From contig DKBD01000048.1 in NCBI GenBank assembly GCA_002451055.1, positions 1,035 through 6,830 on the forward strand: 5,796 nucleotides of DNA, in the 5' to 3' direction. The position numbers were made by a program, and so were the translations under genes. Below, in pieces: positions 1 to 3,313 of this stretch. The stretch comes from Nitrospira sp. UBA6909 (lineage in GTDB: Bacteria > Nitrospirota > Nitrospiria > Nitrospirales > Nitrospiraceae). The notes under the pieces were generated by a model. The model did not search any database, was not told the DNA's origin, and saw only the letters and a list, made by a program, of their open reading frames with translations. How positions within the stretch are numbered: position 1 is the stretch's first letter; each line of letters begins with the position of its first letter.

Positions 1-249
1 CGCGGGGACGATGCCTGCACCTCCGATCGCGCCGAGGATGTACGTGGCATGAATCGGGGCCCAAAATGCGGGCAACTCGGCTTGCCACGCTTCGGAATCT
101 GTTGTCAGGTCGGCCAGCCGCTCGACCATTCGCGTGCCACGAGCCACGAATTCATTCACCGCGTCCCGCGGCAGGCGGTCCTCCTCCGTAAACAACAGAT
201 CAAAAAGGGCTTCGTCCGTGAGCTGGTCGTAGCCGAGCACATCCGTCAT
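1..249 (-). CDS. N-terminal part of a probable HEAT-like / DUF1186-like protein (runs off the left edge)
   Basis: The frame is open from an ATG at 247-249 to the window edge, giving 83 codons of an unfinished gene. The peptide is acidic and helix-rich. It begins with a segment of about 50 residues containing LPRDAVNEFVARG, followed by W-x-PIHATYILGAIGGAG near residues 66-80. That second pattern resembles the first helical hairpin of HEAT-type repeats in DUF1186/SEC-C-like proteins, which are scaffolding or uncharacterised proteins. This family link is a memory-based resemblance and not certain. The start is the first ATG after an in-frame stop at 298-300. No convincing Shine-Dalgarno precedes it, only a weak GGGTG about 7 nt upstream, and TTG at 262-264 is an alternative. 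A tRNA-Phe gene ends 56 bp upstream on the same strand with no visible terminator between them, so the two may share a transcript. No enzyme motif is visible, so no function is proposed. Confidence 0.72.
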   Translation of the reverse strand, partial: MTDVLGYDQLTDEALFDLLFTEEDRLPRDAVNEFVARGTRMVERLADLTTDSEAWQAELPAFWAPIHATYILGAIGGAGIVPA

Positions 250-305
250 GGTTATGACACCCAAGTCGTTTCGAATGAAGGAGGGGGCCAGGGGAATTCA
301 AGAAG

Positions 306-381
306 TGGTGCCGAGGGACAGAATCGAACTGTCGACACCAGCCTTTTCAGGGCTGTGCTCTACCAACTGAGCTACCTCGGC
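306..381 (-). tRNA. tRNA-Phe (anticodon GAA), CCA encoded
   Basis: The minus strand folds into a complete 76-nt cloverleaf. The acceptor stem is GCCGAGG/CCTCGGC, the D stem GCTC/GAGC with an AGTTGGTA loop, and the anticodon stem CAGCC/GGCTG with loop CTGAAAA. A 5-nt variable region and a T stem GACAG/CTGTC with a TTCGATT loop follow. The anticodon GAA lies at 346-348 and reads Phe UUY codons. The discriminator base is A (309), and the 3' CCA (306-308) is in the DNA, so it need not be added by the nucleotidyltransferase. All stems pair perfectly, so the gene looks functional. Its neighbour on the same strand is the HEAT-like gene 56 bp downstream. I see no clear terminator after the tRNA. Confidence 0.97.
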
Positions 382-463
382 ACGTGTATGTAGATCGGCA
401 GGGTCTAGGCGGAGAGGAAGTCTGTTCCGAACGTTCCCACCACTGATCTCCAACCGGCGGCGT

Positions 464-493
464 ATTTTACCAAGATGAGTCCACGGAGTTCCA
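464..493 (-). promoter_or_regulatory. Possible promoter for tRNA-Phe
   Basis: On the minus strand TAAAAT (464-469) can serve as a -10 box, with TGGAAC (488-493) 18 nt upstream as a poor -35 (3 of 6 matches to TTGACA). Transcription would begin near 457 and leave a leader of about 75 nt to be trimmed before the tRNA 5' end at 381. No better pair was seen closer to the tRNA. This is a weak consensus call. Confidence 0.28.
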
Positions 494-548
494 CTTCTTT
501 TATTATGGGAGTGAGAGGAGGAGGAACTGGTGGGCGAACACAAAATCC

Positions 549-577
549 TATCCAGGTTCTCTGGCCTCAGGTATGAT
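549..577 (+). promoter_or_regulatory. Possible promoter for the leader ORF and barrel gene
   Basis: TATGAT at 572-577 matches the -10 consensus at 5 of 6 positions. TATCCA at 549-554 sits 17 bp upstream but matches TTGACA at only 3 of 6. The spacer contains a small palindrome, CCAG (552-555) and CTGG (561-564) separated by 5 nt, which could be an operator half-site pair or chance. The predicted start near 584 would leave a leader of about 330 nt before the barrel gene, containing the ORF at 642. Confidence 0.33.
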
Positions 578-641
578 TTGTGTTGTGTTGCATGACTCGA
601 TTTCTTGGGAAGAAAGATAAAGAAGGTTGAGGAATTCGGAC

Positions 642-776
642 ATGCCATCGGTTCGTCTTGTCACGGATTCTGATAAAGAAACATCCTCTGCCATTGCTAC
701 TCGCTCACTGTTCTGTTGTCCGGTCTTGGATGACATGCTGGCTGAGGCGTCGTTTCCGGCGGGTATCGGAAGCTGA
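642..776 (+). CDS. Weakly supported 44-aa leader ORF, possibly the front of a broken gene
   Basis: An ATG at 642 is preceded by GAGG with 9 nt spacing and followed by 44 codons (starting MPSVRLVTDS, ending SFPAGIGS) to a TGA at 774-776. I recognise no family. The segment has a Cys-Cys-Pro but no membrane segment. The same frame stays open for another 45 codons after the TGA (starting SIWFSTLVQRTFPEEEIRWF) and stops at TGA 909-911, only 4 nt before the GTG of the barrel gene. The whole stretch 642-911 could therefore be an 89-codon gene, translationally coupled to the barrel gene and interrupted by a nonsense mutation. It could equally be a short leader peptide or no gene at all. Third-position GC is only about half, which does not discriminate. 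I saw no obvious SECIS-like hairpin that would support selenocysteine at the TGA. Confidence 0.3.
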   Translation: MPSVRLVTDSDKETSSAIATRSLFCCPVLDDMLAEASFPAGIGS

Positions 777-915
777 TCCATATGGTTCTCAACGTTGGTT
801 CAGCGCACGTTCCCAGAAGAGGAGATTCGATGGTTTGCCACCGTGTTATGCCAGAGACGGCTGTTCAGTGCATGGACATTGATACGGTCACCATCCAACG
901 GAGCGGAGTGAACAG

Positions 916-1950
916 GTGAAGAGGACGCTTACGTGGCTATGGAGTGCAATGTCGGTGGTGATATTGGCAGTCGGGGTGACGGCATTTTCGTCCCAGGCTG
1001 CCGCTGAAGAACCAGTCCCTGCCAAGCGAGTGCACGTCGAGCTTGGTGTCGGAACCTGGATCAGTGTCGGGAACAGCCGTTGGAGCCATAATGCCTCTAT
1101 GGCATCACCATTTGGAAATCCGACCTCTCGCCTGACGTACGACGATCATTCAACCAATATCGTGGAGTTGACCGCCAAAGTTTCCGTGGGGCCTCGATGG
1201 TTTGGGCGCGTGAACATCGGCGGGGCGAGTATCGGAGGGGGCCGTCTGACGGACGACGATTTTCTGACGCCGGACGGAGGAAATCCTTCCCTGCGTACCC
1301 ATAGTGATATCGACGGGTCTGGGGTCTGGTATTTGAATGCGGATGTCGGCGCGAGGATCGCCGATTTTCCAAACGGGCGGGGCAAGCTCGACGGTTCCGT
1401 AGGGTTCCAGTATTGGCGGCAGAAACATGAAGCCTATGGTGTTCGCCAACAGTCCTGTTCGGCGGCCGGAGCCACGACCGATGTCGATTCGACGGATCCC
1501 GCCTTTAATCCGCTGTGTATACCCGGCAGGGCTCCGATCAGCAATGACGTGCTCGCCATTTCGAACACCATGACCTGGTATTCCCTTCGGACCGGGCTTC
1601 ACACGGAATACCACGTGGCAACATGGTTGAGTGTACTGGGTTCCGTCGTTCTCAAACCGGTCAACATTTTTACGAACGAAGACACGCATCATCTGCGTAT
1701 AGGGAGTGAATTCCAGGATCCAAGCATGACGATGCTGGGAATCGGCTTTGGGGCGGACGCCGACATCGGGGCGCGAGTTTATGTCACAAAATCGCTGTCA
1801 GCGCAGGTGGGGTATCGTGTGTGGTGGAACCGCATGATCGATGGAACCTGGACGAGCCATTTGGCGGATGGGCGATCGTCTTCCTTTCCCCTGACAGAAA
1901 TGGAATCGCTCCGCCACGGGCTTACCGCCGGAATCAACTACAGCTTCTAG
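916..1950 (+). CDS. Outer-membrane beta-barrel protein, omptin-like, possible surface aspartyl-type protease
   Basis: The 344-aa product starts at GTG 916 with a GGAG ribosome site 7 nt upstream (905-908). Residues 1-30 form a signal peptide: Lys-Arg, a hydrophobic core, and a probable cut after AFSSQAAA before EEPVP. The mature part alternates polar and hydrophobic residues as beta-barrel strands do, and it ends in INYSF, the terminal-Phe signal used for outer-membrane assembly. Several landmarks align with E. coli OmpT: an SRLTY segment (71-75) where OmpT has SQLDW; LTDDDF (111-116) where OmpT has LTDRDW with catalytic D83/D85, here D113/D115; and D256-T-H258 where OmpT has D210-E-H212. OmpT E27 has no clear counterpart. 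C181 and C201 could form a loop disulfide. Omptins cleave proteins at the cell surface. Protease activity here is inferred from these residues, and a non-proteolytic barrel remains possible. The stop codon TAG is supplied by the edge of the downstream repeat element. Confidence 0.8.
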   Translation: MKRTLTWLWSAMSVVILAVGVTAFSSQAAAEEPVPAKRVHVELGVGTWISVGNSRWSHNASMASPFGNPTSRLTYDDHSTNIVELTAKVSVGPRWFGRVNIGGASIGGGRLTDDDFLTPDGGNPSLRTHSDIDGSGVWYLNADVGARIADFPNGRGKLDGSVGFQYWRQKHEAYGVRQQSCSAAGATTDVDSTDPAFNPLCIPGRAPISNDVLAISNTMTWYSLRTGLHTEYHVATWLSVLGSVVLKPVNIFTNEDTHHLRIGSEFQDPSMTMLGIGFGADADIGARVYVTKSLSAQVGYRVWWNRMIDGTWTSHLADGRSSSFPLTEMESLRHGLTAGINYSF

Positions 1951-2156
1951 CAGGATGCTGAAAAAGTCCACCAGCTTCGTTCTCGCGTCGCTCAGAGGCT
2001 CAACGTACAGAACAGAGTACGCCTTCGCCCCTTCACTCGCTGCGGCCTTGCTGGACGGCCTTTTTGACCATCCTGCGGGTGTTCCTGCGTTAGACCGAGA
2101 CTCTCCTTAGTCGCGAATTTCTACCTGGTAAATATAGTTTTTCCGCAGCCTGCTAG
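1947..2156. repeat. MITE-like nested inverted-repeat element between convergent genes
   Basis: The outer ends form an imperfect 21-bp terminal inverted repeat that matches at 18 of 21 positions. The left end (1947-1967) begins CTAGCAGGATGCTGAAAAA, and the right end (2136-2156) reads CTAGCAGGCTGCGGAAAAA in reverse complement. A second, inner palindrome pairs 1950-1975 with 2050-2076, again built from GCAGGATG and AAAAAG cores, so the same motif occurs three times. The element can fold into a long imperfect stem. It carries no ORF of its own. Its left CTAG supplies the barrel gene's TAG stop, and its right end lies 2 bp from the helicase stop codon at 2159. No clear target duplication is visible. 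I recall very similar sequences scattered through Nitrospira intergenic regions. This suggests a non-autonomous mobile or REP-type repeat. Confidence 0.8.
2044..2065 (+). terminator. Possible intrinsic terminator inside the repeat element
   Basis: GGCC (2044-2047) can pair with GGCC (2057-2060) around a 9-nt loop, and five T residues (2061-2065) follow directly. The short stem is weak on its own, but it lies in the right arm of the larger inner palindrome (1950-1975 with 2050-2076), which would strengthen it. It is about 95-115 bp downstream of the barrel stop codon and could end that transcript. Confidence 0.33.
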
Positions 2157-2158
2157 CG

Positions 2159-3223
2159 TTACCGCCTCGGACGTCCCGACGGGAGCGTCTCTTCTTCATA
2201 TTCGATGAAGAGCCTCTTGGCTTCCGGATGCAGGTGAGTTGGATGGCCATGGGGGATCGCCGCTGTCTTGAACAGCGGAACGAGCTTGCCGTTGGGATGG
2301 AGATAGCCGGCCCGGAGCGGCACGGTGCGTTTGCTGTGACGGACCAATCGGCAGGGAGTCGTGCGAATGGACGACAGCCAATCGGCGATGTCCTGTGGGT
2401 TCCCGATTGATGCCGACAGCAGCAACAATCTGGCTTGCGACGGGCAAAAGATAATGGTTTCTTCCCAGACGACTCCGCGTTCCGGATCCGCGAGATATTG
2501 CGATTCGTCCAAAATCACGAGCCCCAGCGTGTCCAACCGTACGTCGATTTCGCCGCTTGCCGCATCGTAGAGCAAGTTCCGTAAAATCTCCGTCGTCATG
2601 ATCAGCAGGGGAGCCTGACCGTTTTCCTGGCGGTCTCCGGTGAGAATGCCCACCTTGTCGGAGCCGAAGATCCGAGAGAATTCGGTGAATTTAGTATTGG
2701 ACAAGGCTTTCAACGGCGACGTGTAGATAACCGTGCGGTTGTCTTCCATCGCCCGACGGGCCGCCTCGACCGCCACGTAGGTTTTGCCGCTCCCTGTCGG
2801 GACACTGACAACCACATCGGAATCGTCCAACGCCCTCAAGGCTTCGTTCTGCCACGGGTCCGGCACAAACGGCTGTGGTGCCGGCACTCCGAGACCTTCC
2901 AGCCAGGCTGCCAGGGACACGGCTGGTTCGCCGATCCCCGGCTCTCCTCCGCCGGGAAGCGGTTGTTTCGAGGGAGGAGCCGGCGCGCGTCCTGCCGCTC
3001 GACCTGGAGACCGGGCCGGTTGCGCAGGAGGCTGCCGCTCCGCGATGAGTGTCTGCAAATCGGATTCGAGGCCTGCCAGATTTTGGCTTGAATGTTGGAG
3101 GAGTAGTTCGATCAGGCGCCGTTTTCCCGCCCGGAAGTGTCTGTGCACACGGCCTCGAGCCAAGCGATGCAGCACCGCCACCGGTTGCTGGGCAAGGAGT
3201 TGTTCCAGTTCGTCGGTGGTCAT
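2159..3223 (-). CDS. N-terminal (RecA1) half of a split Ski2/HelY-like superfamily 2 helicase
   Basis: The 354-aa product carries only the first motor lobe. Residues 1-62 are a basic helical domain. Residues 63-100 are a Pro/Ala/Gly-rich linker. The RecA1 lobe follows: PDPWQNEAL (121-129, Q-motif region), Walker A VPTGSGKT (141-148), motif Ia TSPLKALSN (168-176), TGDRQEN (195-201), MTTEILRN (209-216), motif II DESQ (239-242) and motif III SASIGN (270-275). It ends after a tail of about 40 residues where a Ski2-like helicase would run on into RecA2. The second lobe with motifs IV-VI is encoded separately and upstream, at 3309-5168. Neither chain alone can form a complete ATP site, so the two are inferred to assemble into an ATP-driven RNA (or DNA) unwinding enzyme. 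The ATG at 3223 has no Shine-Dalgarno of its own. Translation probably relies on the mini-ORF that ends on this ATG (ATGA). Motif II has Gln in place of the usual His, as in Suv3-type helicases. Confidence 0.92.
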   Translation of the reverse strand: MTTDELEQLLAQQPVAVLHRLARGRVHRHFRAGKRRLIELLLQHSSQNLAGLESDLQTLIAERQPPAQPARSPGRAAGRAPAPPSKQPLPGGGEPGIGEPAVSLAAWLEGLGVPAPQPFVPDPWQNEALRALDDSDVVVSVPTGSGKTYVAVEAARRAMEDNRTVIYTSPLKALSNTKFTEFSRIFGSDKVGILTGDRQENGQAPLLIMTTEILRNLLYDAASGEIDVRLDTLGLVILDESQYLADPERGVVWEETIIFCPSQARLLLLSASIGNPQDIADWLSSIRTTPCRLVRHSKRTVPLRAGYLHPNGKLVPLFKTAAIPHGHPTHLHPEAKRLFIEYEEETLPSGRPRR

Positions 3224-3312
3224 GATGTGAAGTGCTGAGGACTGAGTGCTGAGGACTGGGTTTCAGCCCAACTCGGTCCTGAGTCCTTAGTGCTCAGTCC
3301 TATAATATTCAT
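3220..3312 (-). CDS. 30-codon bridging mini-ORF between the two helicase halves
   Basis: An ATG at 3310-3312 sits 7 nt after a strong GGAGG. It opens a 30-codon frame (starting MNIIGLSTKD, ending SPQHFTS) that is almost wholly heptamer-repeat sequence. Its ATG overlaps the TGA of the RecA2 gene (ATGA), and its own TGA (3220-3222) overlaps the ATG of the RecA1 gene (ATGA). The peptide has no recognisable fold and is probably meaningless as a protein. Its likely role is mechanical: ribosomes reading it would melt the hairpin and stop exactly on the RecA1 start codon. Whether it is translated cannot be seen from sequence. Confidence 0.45.
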   Translation of the reverse strand: MNIIGLSTKDSGPSWAETQSSALSPQHFTS

Positions 3313-3313
3313 G
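3225..3313. repeat. Heptamer-repeat hairpin, probable 89-bp insertion flanked by TCATG direct repeats
   Basis: Four tandem heptamers alternate AGTGCTG and AGGACTG (3231-3258). A second set in reverse orientation follows (3277-3301: TCCTGAG, TCCTTAG, TGCTCAG, TCCT). The two sets form a hairpin pairing 3238-3257 with 3282-3301 (17 of 20 Watson-Crick pairs, the other three being G-U in plus-strand RNA). TCATG occurs at 3220-3224 and again at 3309-3313. Deleting one copy plus the middle (3225-3313) joins GGAGG-AATTACC directly to the RecA1 gene's ATGACC and makes that ATG overlap the RecA2 TGA. The segment therefore looks like an insertion with a 5-bp target duplication, though a replication-slippage origin for the heptamers is also possible. 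Confidence 0.75.

Larger units (their letters stand above)
382..915. other. Intergenic interval between the tRNA and the barrel gene, largely without a confident gene
   Basis: The divergent interval of about 530 bp has no ORF with family resemblance. It contains a possible minus-strand tRNA promoter (464-493), a possible plus-strand promoter (549-577), a purine-rich stretch near 515-530 and 605-632, and a weak leader ORF from 642. Longer frames on both strands here (for example minus 298-648 and 548-781, plus 658-882) lack ribosome sites, and one runs through the tRNA, so I treat them as chance. No transposon ends, CRISPR repeats or further RNA genes were seen. Confidence 0.6.

Noticed and set aside
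49..393. Plus-strand frame (114 codons) at the left edge
   Set aside because: It reads straight through the antisense of a perfect tRNA-Phe and of the HEAT-like gene.
774..776. TGA read as selenocysteine in the leader ORF
   Set aside because: No convincing SECIS-like hairpin just downstream and no known selenoprotein resemblance.
1150..1692. Minus-strand frame (about 180 codons) within the barrel gene
   Set aside because: Antisense to a gene with a signal peptide, a barrel pattern and a terminal Phe. No independent support.
2784..3230. Plus-strand frame (about 148 codons) antisense to the RecA1 gene
   Set aside because: Its Gly/Ala/Pro/Ser-rich stretch is simply the reverse of the Pro/Ala linker of the helicase half.
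3231..3301. The heptamer block as a CRISPR array
   Set aside because: The units are 7 bp, contiguous and inverted in the second half, with no spacers.
3301..3306. Perfect TATAAT on the plus strand, a possible antisense promoter into the RecA2 gene
   Set aside because: No -35-like hexamer at 16-18 nt upstream. The sequence there is heptamer repeat.
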